Notes: generated by a model from the sequence alone, not told the origin. 64,000 nucleotides of DNA from Stenotrophomonas sp. SAU14A_NAIMI4_5 (GCF_003086795.1 NZ_CP026003.1:3849531-3913530), one strand, 5' to 3'; counted from the first letter of the stretch, positions 35,984 through 44,654 are shown. Numbers and translations: made by a program.

Positions 35984-36850
35984 TCAATGACCTTCTGTAA
36001 AGTACCCGCGCATCTCTGCAAGCTCCGCACCAGAATCCTGCCACCCATATATCGTTTTTATTACAGCCCCATCCTGAACCACATGAAAAACCGGAGTTTC
36101 GAGAACATCCAGAGCACCCCACCCCACTGCTGCGGCTTGACTTTGCATTGGAAGAAGCTCATTCACCTCATTCCACTCACTGACACCAGGGTAAGGCCAG
36201 AACGGCGCCCGACGAACAATCAATCTAATGTTCGGCCTTATCCATGACCACTCAACCTCTTCTGAAATAGACTTCATTGCTACGCGAGAGAAGCCGCAAC
36301 TCGGGCTAACATAGGCAATCACTTCGTAGCCCTTCCGATAAATCCAAGGGCGCCACTCCAATCTGCCATCCTTCGATGCCTGGAGCACACCTTGCTTATC
36401 ACTCCGCGCCCCGCTTATGACAGGAAGATCGGGAACCGACAAACTCTCCCGCTTTGCCAAAGCAACGGCGCGGGGGAATTCACGATTCTGGATAAGCGCT
36501 CCGTACATTGCCAGATGTTCACTACGACTAGCTATGTTCCTTCCAACCATCTGCAGATAAATTTCTTCAAGATCAAGAAGTGATGGCGTATCACCGAGAT
36601 ATTGGGATACTCGTGCACCTGCCCGGAATGACTCGTGAAGAACGGCATCACCCAAGTGCGAGGAACTGCCCCCTGAAAGATTGCGTATTTTCCATTCTCT
36701 GTATGTCGCAGCCAACTGCTCCGCACGGTCAGCAGCGCCTGCCGCGATCAAGGCGCGGTCCAGCTCAATGATGCGAGAATCTATAGGTCCTGCCGCCCGC
36801 AGGGTCGCCGGCGACAGAACCAGAAATACCAAAATTAATGCACGAACCAC
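35984..36850 (-). CDS. exported protein with probable thioredoxin-like C-terminal domain, unknown function
   Basis: About 288 residues from the GTG at 36850, which follows the upstream gene's TGA by 4 bases; a longer frame to 36976 overlaps that gene and was not used. From the GTG the protein starts with a good signal peptide (V-R-A-L-I-L-V-F-L-V-L-S-P-A-T-L-R-A). A helical, repeat-like region (about residues 25-150) follows. The C-terminal part, with Y-E-V-I-A-Y-V-S-P-S-C-G-F-S and later L-E-T-P-V-F-H-V-V-Q-D-G, has the beta-strand/Cys/cis-Pro layout of thioredoxin folds. The active site has a single Cys (S-C-G-F), so disulfide exchange would need a partner. Base composition is unlike that of the neighbours. 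Confidence 0.65.
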   Translation of the reverse strand: MVRALILVFLVLSPATLRAAGPIDSRIIELDRALIAAGAADRAEQLAATYREWKIRNLSGGSSSHLGDAVLHESFRAGARVSQYLGDTPSLLDLEEIYLQMVGRNIASRSEHLAMYGALIQNREFPRAVALAKRESLSVPDLPVISGARSDKQGVLQASKDGRLEWRPWIYRKGYEVIAYVSPSCGFSRVAMKSISEEVEWSWIRPNIRLIVRRAPFWPYPGVSEWNEVNELLPMQSQAAAVGWGALDVLETPVFHVVQDGAVIKTIYGWQDSGAELAEMRGYFTEGH

Positions 36851-36854
36851 CAAG

Positions 36855-37376
36855 TCAGCAGCTCGCCATGCAGATACTATGCGGAGAAACAGTGCAAGTC
36901 GCTCGACGAACACAGGCAAATCCAGGGTAGTCGATAATATCATGCACAGGACCACCCTTCCTTGAAAATTCAGCATCCGAAGAATTCATGACTTCCCGGT
37001 CAGATGCAGACTCTATTTTCAAGCCGGGCAGCAATGAAAGAGTTCGCTGAGCACCAAACAGTGAAAGGAGTCGATATGCCTGAGCAGCGGTCAGTTCAGA
37101 TGTAATCGGCTCGTAGTCGTAGCTTGCCAGCCCCTGGCTACCAAACTGCAGCCCTGCGATGAATCTTTCTCTCGCGCTTTGCGACAAGGCCACCATGGGC
37201 GAGTCGAGCTTCAGAGCATTCATATGATCATCAAGCTGCTCAAAAGAATTGATGGGCGCGTACGCAAGCACAACATTTTCAGGGTGCACACCTTCAGAGC
37301 GCCCTGATTGCATCGCAGATACTGAAATTGAATAACAACTCATGACCGTCAGAATCAAGAAAACAAATTTCCTCAT
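36855..37376 (-). CDS. exported protein with C-terminal four-cysteine motif, unknown function
   Basis: A 173-residue protein. The ATG at 37376 gives a signal peptide (M-R-K-F-V-F-L-I-L-T-V-M...S-V-S-A); an ATG at 37391 would add five acidic/neutral residues. The mature part contains A-L-S-Q-S-A-R-E-R-F-I-A-G-L and L-T-A-A-Q-A-Y-R-L-L-S-L-F-G-A helices. The end, after P-V-H-D-I-I-D-Y-P-G-F-A, holds four cysteines spaced C-x5-C-x7-C-x3-C with Cys as the last residue. This suggests a small disulfide-bonded or metal-binding tail. It is first in a two-gene unit with the thioredoxin-like protein, in the low-GC island. No family was recognised. Confidence 0.65.
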   Translation of the reverse strand: MRKFVFLILTVMSCYSISVSAMQSGRSEGVHPENVVLAYAPINSFEQLDDHMNALKLDSPMVALSQSARERFIAGLQFGSQGLASYDYEPITSELTAAQAYRLLSLFGAQRTLSLLPGLKIESASDREVMNSSDAEFSRKGGPVHDIIDYPGFACVRRATCTVSPHSICMASC

Positions 37377-37440
37377 CTCTTCAGACCCCATGTAGATGAT
37401 TGATTGATCGAGCTAAAGATTTCTCATTGCTCGACACCAC

Positions 37441-37467
37441 CGTATAACTCAGAAAAATTGCCGTCAA
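37441..37467 (-). promoter_or_regulatory. candidate promoter of the island gene pair
   Basis: On the minus strand, TTGACG (37467-37462) and TATACG (37446-37441) with a 15-bp spacer, in AT-rich sequence about 65 bp upstream of the first gene. The spacer is short, so confidence is low. Confidence 0.3.
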
Positions 37468-37591
37468 TTAAAAACTGCATCAGAATAATTGTATTTTTGG
37501 ACGCCCTTGCCGCCAGTCTGCCCTGGCGCAGAGAGTGGTATGCACCATAGAGGGAGGGATGGCATTCAGCTCGTCGCCACTGTCCAGCGAC

Positions 37592-37658
37592 GCAGCCGCA
37601 GGCGACTGCCTACAATGGCGGCCCCCGCCAGCCGAAGCGTCCGCCATGACCGACCCCG
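37592..37658 (+). repeat. direct repeat, copy 2: intact DUF1415 5' end
   Basis: Partner of 35211-35277, 64 of 67 identical. This copy carries the functional ATG (37646) and upstream region of DUF1415. Similarity begins further upstream, at 37574. Confidence 0.85.
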
Positions 37659-38212
37659 CCCTGCCCACCGACGACCCGATCGCCGCCACCCGCCTGTGGC
37701 TGGAGCGCATCGTGATCGGCCTGAACCTGTGCCCGTTTGCCAAGGCGGTATACGTGAAGGACCAGGTCCGCTTCGTACTCAGCGATGCGACCACGCCCGA
37801 GGCGCTGGTTGAACAGCTAGTCGAGGAGCTCGTGCTGCTGCGCGACACCCCCGCCGAGCAGATCGACACCACCCTGATCGTGCATCCGCAGGTGCTGACC
37901 GATTTCCTCGACTACAACGATTTTCTCGACAACGCCGACGCTGCCATCGAGGCACTGGACCTGCAGGGCATCCTGCAGGTGGCCAGCTTCCACCCGGACT
38001 ACCAGTTCGATGGCGTGGCCGCCGACGATGCCAGCAACTACACCAACCGCGCGCCCTTCCCCACCCTGCACCTGCTGCGCGAGGAAAGTGTGGAACGCGC
38101 CGTGGACGCCTTCCCGGACCCGGACGTGATCGTCGAGCGCAACATCCAGACCCTGGACCGCATCGGCGTGGCCGGCTGGCACCGTCGCCTGCGCGGGGAA
38201 GACCTGTCGTGA
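37646..38212 (+). CDS. DUF1415 family protein
   Basis: A 188-residue cytoplasmic protein of the DUF1415 family, of unknown function. The block W-L-E-R-I-V-I-G-L-N-L-C-P-F-A-K-A-V near residue 15-32 and F-H-P-D-Y-Q-F with the later N-R-A-P-F-P-T-L-H-L-L-R-E are the family hallmarks. The ATG at 37646 lies inside the direct repeat, so the gene kept its reading frame after the island formed. It overlaps the SDR gene start by 4 bases (GTGA), so the two are coupled. Confidence 0.9.
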   Translation: MTDPALPTDDPIAATRLWLERIVIGLNLCPFAKAVYVKDQVRFVLSDATTPEALVEQLVEELVLLRDTPAEQIDTTLIVHPQVLTDFLDYNDFLDNADAAIEALDLQGILQVASFHPDYQFDGVAADDASNYTNRAPFPTLHLLREESVERAVDAFPDPDVIVERNIQTLDRIGVAGWHRRLRGEDLS

Positions 38213-39012
38213 GCGCGGCCCCACCCATCGCCGCGTGGCCGGCGGCACCGCTGCAGGGCAAGGTGGTACTCATCACCGCCGGTGCAAACGGCATCGGCCG
38301 CGGCGTGGCGCAGGCCGTGCTGGGCGCCGGTGGCCGCGTGCTGATCGGCGACCTGGACGTGGAAGCAGGCCAGGCCTGCCTGGACGAATGGCAGCGTGGC
38401 GATGATGCCGCGTTCCAGCGCCTGGACATCGCCGACGAAGCCAGCGTGCGCGACTTCATCGGCGCGGCGCAGCAGCGTTTCGGCCGCATCGATGGCCTGG
38501 TCAACAACGCCGGTATCGCCGGCCCGCACGGCACCGTGCTGCAGGACATGGAATGGGACGAGTGGCAGCGACGGCTGTCCTCGCTGCATGGCGCGTTCCT
38601 GTGCAGCAAGCATGCGCTGCCGGCACTGAAGGCCAGCGCGGCCGGTTCGATCATCAACGTCGCCTCCACCCGCGCGTGGCAGTCGGAAGCCAACAGCGAG
38701 GCCTATGCCGCCGCCAAGGGTGGGCTGGTGGCCTTCACCCACGCGCTGGCGATCAGTGCCGGCCCGGCGGTACGCGTGAACAGCATCAGCCCCGGCTGGA
38801 TCGGCACCACCGCCTGGCAGGCTCCTTCGCGGCGGCATGCGCCGGAGTATTCGGCCAGCGACCACGGCCAGCACCCGGTCGGGCGCGTGGGCGAGCCCGA
38901 AGACATCGGCGCACTGGCGGTGTACCTGCTGTCGTCGCTGTCCGGTTTCAGCACCGGGCAGGATTTCATCGTCGACGGCGGCATGACGCGGAAGATGATC
39001 TACGCCGATTGA
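38209..39012 (+). CDS. short-chain dehydrogenase/reductase (SDR)
   Basis: A 267-residue classical SDR oxidoreductase. The cofactor motif T-A-G-A-N-G-I-G-R-G lies near residue 23, the N-N-A-G motif mid-protein, and catalytic S...Y-A-A-A-K-G-G after I-I-N-V-A-S-T. Asp after the second strand (I-G-D-L-D) suggests NAD rather than NADP. The GTG start at 38209 overlaps the DUF1415 stop. The C-terminal F-I-V-D-G-G-M-T-R-K-M is typical. Substrate unknown. Confidence 0.9.
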   Translation: MSAAPPIAAWPAAPLQGKVVLITAGANGIGRGVAQAVLGAGGRVLIGDLDVEAGQACLDEWQRGDDAAFQRLDIADEASVRDFIGAAQQRFGRIDGLVNNAGIAGPHGTVLQDMEWDEWQRRLSSLHGAFLCSKHALPALKASAAGSIINVASTRAWQSEANSEAYAAAKGGLVAFTHALAISAGPAVRVNSISPGWIGTTAWQAPSRRHAPEYSASDHGQHPVGRVGEPEDIGALAVYLLSSLSGFSTGQDFIVDGGMTRKMIYAD

Positions 39013-39022
39013 CCGATGTACG

Positions 39023-39097
39023 GTAGCGCCGGGCCGTGCCCGGCGGCTCTTGTTGCCGCGCCGCGCTGCGCGCTCGCCGGGCATGGCCCAGCGCTAC
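39023..39097. repeat. inverted pair of SMAG/REP repeats
   Basis: Plus-strand unit (39023-39045) and minus-strand unit (39075-39097), each with one base change in the stem, between convergent genes. Confidence 0.82.
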
Positions 39098-39120
39098 CGG
39101 TATGCACCGCGTTTTTTCGT

Positions 39121-41151
39121 TTACGCCATGCCCGAATGGCGCAGCAACGCGTCGATCTGCGGCGCGCGGCCGCGGAACGCCTTGAAGTTCTCCGCCGCCG
39201 GACGGCTGCCACCGCGCGAGAGGATTTCGTCGCGGAAGCGCGCACCGGTTTCAGCCAGCGCCTGCGGCGCTTCTTCAAACGCCGCATAGGCATCGGCGCT
39301 GAGCACCTCGGCCCACTTGTAGCTGTAGTAACCGGCCGCATAACCACCCGCAAAGATGTGGCTGAACTGGTGCGGGAAGCGATTCCAGGCCGGCGGATGG
39401 TTCACCGCCACTTCGCCACGCACGCGGTCCAGCAGCGCCAGCACGCTGTCCTGCGCCGGTTCGAACTGGCTGTGCACCAGCATGTCGAACAGGCCGAATT
39501 CCAGCTGGCGCACGGTCGCCATGCCACTGTGGAAGTTGCGCGCGGCCAGCATGCGCTCGTACAGCGCGCGCGGCAGCGGTTCGCCCGTGTCCACGTGCGC
39601 GGTCATGCCCTGCAGGTGGTCCCATTCCCAGCAGAAGTTCTCCATGAACTGGCTGGGCAGCTCCACCGCATCCCATTCCACGCCGTTGATGCCGGCCACG
39701 CCCAGCTCGCCGATGCGGGTCAGCAACTGGTGCAGGCCATGGCCCATTTCATGGAACAGGGTGGTCACTTCGTTGTGGCTGAAGGTGGCCGGCTTGCCGT
39801 TGGCACCGCGGCCGAAGTTGCACACCAGGTAGACCAGCGGCGTCTGCACGCTGCCATCGGCGCGATCACGGCGGTTGCGGCAATCATCCATCCAGGCGCC
39901 ACCGCGCTTGCCTTCGCGCGCGTACAGATCCAGATAGAACTGGCCCACCAGCGCGCCCTGCGCATCGACCAGGCGGAAGAAGCGCACGTCCTCGTGCCAC
40001 ACCGGCGCGCTGTCGTCCTGCACGCGCAGGCCATACAGCTGCTCGATCACCGAGAACAGGCCGCCCAGCACCTTCGGCTCGGTGAAGTACTGCTTCACTT
40101 CCTGTTCGGAATAGCTGTAACGCGCCTGCTTCAGGCGGTCGGCGGCGAACGCCAGGTCCCAGGCCTGCAGGCTGTCGATGCCCAGCTGCTCGCGGGCGAA
40201 CTGTTCCAGCTCGGCGCGGTCCTTGCCTGCGAACGGCTTGGCACGGGTGGCCAGGTCACGCAGGAAGGCCAGCACTTCGGCCGGGTCCTGCGCCATCTTG
40301 GTGGCCACCGAATAATCGGCGTAGGAGGCAAAACCCAGCAGCGCGGCCAGTTCGGCGCGCAGGGCGAGGATGCGGTCGATGTTGCCACCGTTGTCCAGCG
40401 CCTCGTCGCCGAATTCGGATGCACGCTGCGCGCTGGCGCGGTACAGGATCTCGCGCAGGTCGCGGTCTTCGCCCCAGGTCTGCACGGGCAGGTAGCATGG
40501 CATCTGCAGGGTCAGCTTCCAGCCGGTCTTGCCGTCTTTTTCGGCGGCGGCACGCGCAGCCGCCTTGACGTCGTCCGGCACGCCGGCCAGGCGCGCTTCG
40601 TCTTCCACGATCAGCGACCAGGCATCGGTGGCGTCGAGCACGTTCTGCGAGAACTTCGCCGACAGCGCCGACAGCTCTTCCTTGATCGCAGCGAAGCGCT
40701 GCTGCGCGTCGGCGTCCAGTTCGGCACCGCCCAGGCGGAAATCACGCAGGGTGTTGTCCAGCACCTTGCGCCGGGCCTCGTCGAAGCCGGCCGCTTCCGC
40801 GCTGGCGGCCAGCGCCTGGTACTGGCGGTACAGCGCCAGGTTCTGGCCCAGCGCGCTGGCGAAGCGGGTCACCCGCGGCAGGTTGCTGTTGTAGGCCTCG
40901 CGCAGCTCGGGGGTGTTGACCACGCCCTGCAGGTGGCCGACCAGGCCCCAGGCGCGCCACAGGCGTTCGGTGGCATCGTCCAGCGGGGTCACGAAGGTTT
41001 CCCAGCGCACCGGCTGCACCTGCTCGGCCGTTTTGACGGCGGCTTCGGCGTCGGCCAGCAGCACGTCCAGCGCCGGCGCCACGTGCTCGGGGCGGATGGC
41101 CTCGAAGGGCGGCAGGCCGGAAGCATCGAGCAGGGGGTTGGCAACGGTCAC
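39121..41151 (-). CDS. prlC: M3 metallopeptidase, oligopeptidase A
   Basis: A 676-residue cytoplasmic zinc endopeptidase that degrades short peptides and cleaved signal peptides. The zinc site H-E-M-G-H-G-L-H-Q-L-L lies near residue 465, with the third ligand Glu in G-V-E-W-D-A-V-E-L-P-S-Q-F. Family length is about 680. The start is GTG at 41151, with a GGAGA ribosome site 7 bases upstream; the longer upstream frame crosses a SMAG repeat and was rejected. Single gene. Confidence 0.94.
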   Translation of the reverse strand: MTVANPLLDASGLPPFEAIRPEHVAPALDVLLADAEAAVKTAEQVQPVRWETFVTPLDDATERLWRAWGLVGHLQGVVNTPELREAYNSNLPRVTRFASALGQNLALYRQYQALAASAEAAGFDEARRKVLDNTLRDFRLGGAELDADAQQRFAAIKEELSALSAKFSQNVLDATDAWSLIVEDEARLAGVPDDVKAAARAAAEKDGKTGWKLTLQMPCYLPVQTWGEDRDLREILYRASAQRASEFGDEALDNGGNIDRILALRAELAALLGFASYADYSVATKMAQDPAEVLAFLRDLATRAKPFAGKDRAELEQFAREQLGIDSLQAWDLAFAADRLKQARYSYSEQEVKQYFTEPKVLGGLFSVIEQLYGLRVQDDSAPVWHEDVRFFRLVDAQGALVGQFYLDLYAREGKRGGAWMDDCRNRRDRADGSVQTPLVYLVCNFGRGANGKPATFSHNEVTTLFHEMGHGLHQLLTRIGELGVAGINGVEWDAVELPSQFMENFCWEWDHLQGMTAHVDTGEPLPRALYERMLAARNFHSGMATVRQLEFGLFDMLVHSQFEPAQDSVLALLDRVRGEVAVNHPPAWNRFPHQFSHIFAGGYAAGYYSYKWAEVLSADAYAAFEEAPQALAETGARFRDEILSRGGSRPAAENFKAFRGRAPQIDALLRHSGMA

Positions 41152-41236
41152 GGCAGATCTCCAGGAAACGGGCCCGGCAGGCGGGCATCCCTGTCCATAT
41201 GGCGCTGGCCGGGCCGCCAGACAAGGGGAGCTTCCA

Positions 41237-41259
41237 GTAGATCCACGCCATGCGTGGAT
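41237..41259 (+). repeat. SMAG/REP repeat, GTAGATCCACGC variant
   Basis: A single unit upstream of prlC, in the divergent gap. Confidence 0.8.
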
Positions 41260-41362
41260 GGAGCTTTCCACGGAACCCCGGCATTCACGTCGGCCTTACG
41301 GGTCCGCGCCGAAGCTGGCACAGCGGGGGAGACCGCAGCGGTACGTCACGAGGAGGCCCCAC

Positions 41363-41767
41363 ATGGAAGGTCTGGCTCCAAGCACCACCGCGTCATCCGC
41401 CCGTTCACTGGCGCTGACCGCCACCACGGACGAGCTGTCCTGGATCGCCGCGCTGTGCGATGTCGGCGACGATGCACCGCGCCACCTGGCCCAGCTGAAG
41501 GCCCTGCAACGCCAGGGGGGCCGGCTCAGTGAGACGCAGGAATGGTACCCGTTCGAAGTGATCGAACGCGGTGCCAGCCGCCTGCAGCCAGGCCACGAGC
41601 GCGAGTTCGTGATCTGCGTGCTGCTGTGGCTGAAGGCGCTGGCCCAAGGCCGCGCCAGCGTGCTGGATCCGCACCTTCACCTGGATGACCGCGCGATGGA
41701 CATCGAGGCGCTGCCCGATGCCCTGCGTGACACCCTGCTCGATGCATTCATGGATGCGGGGTATTGA
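41363..41767 (+). CDS. small acidic protein of unknown function
   Basis: A 134-residue soluble protein. The ATG at 41363 has a strong GAGGAGG ribosome site 6 bases upstream. Visible features are W-I-A-A-L-C-D-V-G-D-D-A-P-R-H-L-A-Q-L, W-Y-P-F-E-V-I-E-R and a helical, acidic C-terminal half. No family was recognised. Single gene, divergent from prlC, with an inverted SMAG pair at its end. Confidence 0.72.
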   Translation: MEGLAPSTTASSARSLALTATTDELSWIAALCDVGDDAPRHLAQLKALQRQGGRLSETQEWYPFEVIERGASRLQPGHEREFVICVLLWLKALAQGRASVLDPHLHLDDRAMDIEALPDALRDTLLDAFMDAGY

Positions 41768-41798
41768 GCGGCCCGTAAAACCCCGCTGCCGCTGCGCT

Positions 41799-41860
41799 CG
41801 CCGGGCATGGCCCGGCGCTACCTGACCGGCGTACCCGGTAGCGCCGGGCCATGCCCGGCG
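41799..41860. repeat. inverted pair of SMAG/REP repeats
   Basis: Minus-strand unit (41799-41821) and plus-strand unit (41838-41860) between convergent genes. Confidence 0.85.
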
Positions 41861-41876
41861 GAAATACCCTGCCGCG

Positions 41877-42989
41877 TTACAACGCTTCCAGGCTGCACCA
41901 CGGCAGTTCGGGCAGGCCCTGCCCGGCCACGGCCGCGGCCAGCTGCGCGTCGGCGCCGTCCACGTCGATGCCCTGGCGGCCGTACCACGCCGGGTCGTAA
42001 TAACTGTGCGCATAGCGCTCGCCGGCATCACACAGGATGCTGACGATGCTGCCCTGGTGGCCGGCTTCGCGCATCCACTGCGCGGCCTGCAGCACGCCGA
42101 TGAAGTTGGTGCCGGTGGAGCCGCCGACGCGACGCCCGACCTGGCGGCTGACGTAGCGCATCGCCGCCAGGCTGAGTGCATCGGGCACCTTCACCATCGC
42201 ATCGACGCTGGTCGGGATGAAGCTCGATTCCACCCGCGGCCGGCCGATGCCTTCCACCCGCGAACCGCCGCTGCAGGTCAGCCCGCGCCAGTCCGGCTCG
42301 CCTGCCACGGCGGCCTGGTAGCCCTCGAAGAACACCGAGATTTCCGGGTCGGCGCAGAGGATGCGGGTGTCATGCCGGCGGTAGCTGACATAGCGGCCGA
42401 GGGTGGCCGCGGTGCCGCCGGTGCCGGGGCTGCACACGATCCATTCCGGGATCGGGCTGGGCTCCTCGGCCATCTGCTTGAAGATGGATTCGGCGATGTT
42501 GTTGTTGGCGCGCCAGTCGGTGGCCCGTTCGGCGTAGGTGAACTGGTCCATGAAATGGCCGCCGGTCTCGCGGGCCAGCCGTTCCGAATCGCAGTTGAGG
42601 TCGCAGGCGCGCTCGACCAGGTGGCAGCGGCCGCCGTGGAATTCAATCGCGGCGATCTTTTCCGGCGAGGTCGTTGCCGGCATCACCGCGATGAACGGCA
42701 GGCCGAGCAGGCGCGCGAAATAGGCTTCGGACACCGCGGTCGAGCCGCTGGACGCCTCGATCACCGGCCGCCCCTCGCGCAGCCAGCCGTTGGCCAGCGC
42801 GTACAGGAACAGCGAGCGCGCCAGGCGGTGCTTCAGGCTGCCGGTGGGGTGGCTCGATTCATCCTTGAGGTACACGTCGATGCCCTCGAACCCGGGCAGT
42901 GCCAGCGGGATCAGGTGGGTATCGGCGGAACGGTTGAAATCGGCTTCGATCTTGCGGATGGCGGCGGCCACCCATTCACGCTGCGACAT
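41877..42989 (-). CDS. PLP-dependent cysteine synthase-family protein, Cds1-like
   Basis: A 370-residue fold-type II PLP enzyme. The Schiff-base Lys is K53 in H-P-T-G-S-L-K-H-R, the substrate loop is S-S-G-S-T-A-V-S and the phosphate loop S-P-G-T-G-G-T-A-A. The pattern [16 protein letters not shown] and the length match the Cds1 group of L-cysteine desulfhydrases rather than CysK/CysM, so release of sulfide from cysteine is the likely reaction. ATG at 42989; an ATG at 42998 is possible. Single gene, divergent from gloA. Confidence 0.85.
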   Translation of the reverse strand: MSQREWVAAAIRKIEADFNRSADTHLIPLALPGFEGIDVYLKDESSHPTGSLKHRLARSLFLYALANGWLREGRPVIEASSGSTAVSEAYFARLLGLPFIAVMPATTSPEKIAAIEFHGGRCHLVERACDLNCDSERLARETGGHFMDQFTYAERATDWRANNNIAESIFKQMAEEPSPIPEWIVCSPGTGGTAATLGRYVSYRRHDTRILCADPEISVFFEGYQAAVAGEPDWRGLTCSGGSRVEGIGRPRVESSFIPTSVDAMVKVPDALSLAAMRYVSRQVGRRVGGSTGTNFIGVLQAAQWMREAGHQGSIVSILCDAGERYAHSYYDPAWYGRQGIDVDGADAQLAAAVAGQGLPELPWCSLEAL

Positions 42990-43114
42990 GGCGGGCAATC
43001 GTTGTCAGGACGGAACGGTGCGATCCGTCCATTGTACGTCGCAGTGCCGTCAGGTGGCGGCCGGTAGAATGACGCCATCCGGCCATCACGGCCCTGTCTG
43101 AAGGACCTTCCCCC

Positions 43115-43633
43115 ATGACCCTTCCCGCCCTGCGCGATATTCCCGGCGTGGCTGCCCAGGCCCCGGCCGAAACCCACGGCTTCGTGTTCAACCACACCAT
43201 GCTGCGGGTCAAGGACATCACCGCCTCGCTGGACTTCTACACCCGCGTGCTCGGCTACCAGCTGATCGACAAGCGTGATTTCGCCGAAGCCCAGTTCAGC
43301 CTGTACTTCCTGGCCTACGTGCCGGCCGGCGTGGCCGTGCCGGAAGACGATGCCACCCGCCGCGTGTGGATGGCCGGCCTGCCGGGCGTGCTGGAACTGA
43401 CCCACAACCACGGCACCGAGACCCAGGATGGCCCGGTCTACCACGACGGCAACAGCGACCCGCGCGGCTTCGGCCACATCTGCGTGTCGGTGCCGGAACT
43501 GGAATCGGCCTGCCAGCGCTTCGAAGACCTCGGCGTGCCGTTCCAGAAGCGCCTGACCGATGGCCGCATGAAGAACATCGCCTTCATCAAGGACCCGGAC
43601 GGTTACTGGGTCGAGATCATCGCCAACGCCTGA
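43115..43633 (+). CDS. gloA: lactoylglutathione lyase (glyoxalase I)
   Basis: A 172-residue glyoxalase I, converting the methylglyoxal-glutathione hemithioacetal to S-lactoylglutathione. Metal ligands are visible as H27 (F-N-H-T-M-L-R-V-K-D), Glu in L-E-L-T-H-N-H-G, His in G-F-G-H-I-C and Glu in W-V-E-I-I. The N-terminal extension and the D-D-A-T region resemble the longer, zinc-dependent type. A second VOC gene follows 70 bp downstream. Confidence 0.94.
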   Translation: MTLPALRDIPGVAAQAPAETHGFVFNHTMLRVKDITASLDFYTRVLGYQLIDKRDFAEAQFSLYFLAYVPAGVAVPEDDATRRVWMAGLPGVLELTHNHGTETQDGPVYHDGNSDPRGFGHICVSVPELESACQRFEDLGVPFQKRLTDGRMKNIAFIKDPDGYWVEIIANA

Positions 43634-43651
43634 CCGGCCGCGCCAGGCGCT

Positions 43652-43674
43652 CGCCGGGCATGGCCCGGTGCTAC
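43652..43674 (-). repeat. SMAG/REP repeat
   Basis: A single minus-strand unit with a G-T wobble in the stem, between gloA and the VOC gene. Confidence 0.75.
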
Positions 43675-43703
43675 CACAGCGGTCCCCTTCTGAAGAGGTA
43701 CGC

Positions 43704-44132
43704 ATGGAAACGATGGAACTGCATCGCGGGCGCCTGATCGACCACCTGCAGCTGGTGGTGCGTGACCTGGCCGCCAGCCGCCGCTTCTACCAGGCCGTGT
43801 TCGATGCCATCGGCATCCCCATCGCCGGCGAAGGCCCGGACTATTTCTGGGCCGACGAACTGTTCATTTCCACCGCCAGCAGCGAGGCCGCCGCCGGCCA
43901 GCTGACCGGACGCCATCACCTAGCATTCCAGGCGCGTGATGCGGCCACGGTGGATGCCTTCCACGCTGCCGCACTGGCGGCAGGTGGCACCGACAACGGC
44001 GCGCCGGGCGAGCGGCCCTACCACCCGGGTTACTACGGCGCCTTCGTGCTCGACCCCGATGGCAACAACATCGAAGTGGTCTACCACGGCCCGGCGACCT
44101 ACAGCGCCGACTCGGTGAAGGTCAGCTTCTGA
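43704..44132 (+). CDS. VOC (glyoxalase/dioxygenase superfamily) protein
   Basis: A 142-residue protein with two beta-alpha-beta-beta-beta repeats. Candidate metal residues are His in I-D-H-L-Q-L-V-V, His in H-H-L-A-F-Q-A and Glu in N-N-I-E-V-V-Y-H. The F-V-L-D-P-D-G-N-N-I-E block is common to many small bacterial VOC proteins of unknown substrate. ATG at 43704 follows GAAGAGG. It may be co-transcribed with gloA across the SMAG repeat. Confidence 0.82.
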   Translation: METMELHRGRLIDHLQLVVRDLAASRRFYQAVFDAIGIPIAGEGPDYFWADELFISTASSEAAAGQLTGRHHLAFQARDAATVDAFHAAALAAGGTDNGAPGERPYHPGYYGAFVLDPDGNNIEVVYHGPATYSADSVKVSF

Positions 44133-44150
44133 TTGCCGCGCTGCGCGCTC

Positions 44151-44173
44151 GCCGGGCATGGCCCGGCGCTACC
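44151..44173 (-). repeat. SMAG/REP repeat
   Basis: Single minus-strand CGCCGGGC unit between the VOC gene and a terminator hairpin. Confidence 0.82.
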
Positions 44174-44180
44174 AACGAAG

Positions 44181-44203
44181 AAGCCGGGCGATGCCCGGCT
44201 TCG
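44181..44203. terminator. shared hairpin terminator
   Basis: A 10-bp perfect stem GAAGCCGGGC / GCCCGGCTTC with a 3-base loop, between convergent genes; T content downstream is modest. Confidence 0.6.
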
Positions 44204-44222
44204 TTCGTCCTGCACGGTCGCC

Positions 44223-44654
44223 TCAGTGGGCGGCCATGTAGATGTCCTGCAATACGGCCTTTTCCAGCTCCAGCTCGCCCAGCAGGTTCTTCACGATATC
44301 GCCCAGGCTGAGGATGCCGACCAGCGTGTTGCCGTCGGTGACCATCAGGTGGCGGCGACGCGAGTACGTCATCAGCGACATGGCCTGCTTCAGGGTGGCC
44401 TCCGGCGCGATGCCTTCCAGGCCGGTGGTCGGCACGGTGGAGATCACCCGGCGGCCGGCCTGCGGGCCGTCGTCGGCCAGGCTGCGCACGATGTCCTTCT
44501 CGGAGATGATGCCGACCGGCACCCCGTCCTTGATCACCACCAGGGCAGCGATTTTATTCGCGCTCATCTTGTGGGCGGCGGCACCGATGGTGTCTTCCGA
44601 ATCGATGGTGATGACAGCTTCTTTCTTGGATTGCAGGAGTTCGCGGACGTTCAT
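44223..44654 (-). CDS. CBS-domain protein
   Basis: A 143-residue protein made of two CBS motifs (about residues 10-65 and 75-130), which form one Bateman module able to bind adenine nucleotides. Typical segments are A-A-L-V-V-I-K-D-G-V-P-V-G-I-I-S-E-K-D-I-V-R and the second repeat R-R-H-L-M-V-T-D-G-N-T-L-V-G-I-L-S-L-G-D-I-V. No catalytic domain is attached. The ligand and target are unknown. ATG at 44654. Confidence 0.9.
   Translation of the reverse strand: MNVRELLQSKKEAVITIDSEDTIGAAAHKMSANKIAALVVIKDGVPVGIISEKDIVRSLADDGPQAGRRVISTVPTTGLEGIAPEATLKQAMSLMTYSRRRHLMVTDGNTLVGILSLGDIVKNLLGELELEKAVLQDIYMAAH

Larger units (their letters stand above)
35278..37591. mobile_element. AT-richer inserted segment flanked by a 67-bp direct repeat
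   Basis: The 2.3 kb between the two repeat copies has clearly lower GC and different codon use from its surroundings. It holds a decayed IS5-family transposase at the left end and two exported-protein genes on the minus strand. No intact integrase or transposase is present. It separates the aldehyde dehydrogenase gene from DUF1415, with the 5' end of DUF1415 duplicated at the far side. The stretch 35700-35983 shows no gene. The right end (37377-37591) is AT-rich promoter-like sequence. Confidence 0.6.

Noticed and set aside
36851..36976. Start of the thioredoxin-like protein at 36976
   Set aside because: It would overlap the upstream gene by about 120 bases and bury the signal peptide; the GTG at 36850 gives a proper signal sequence.
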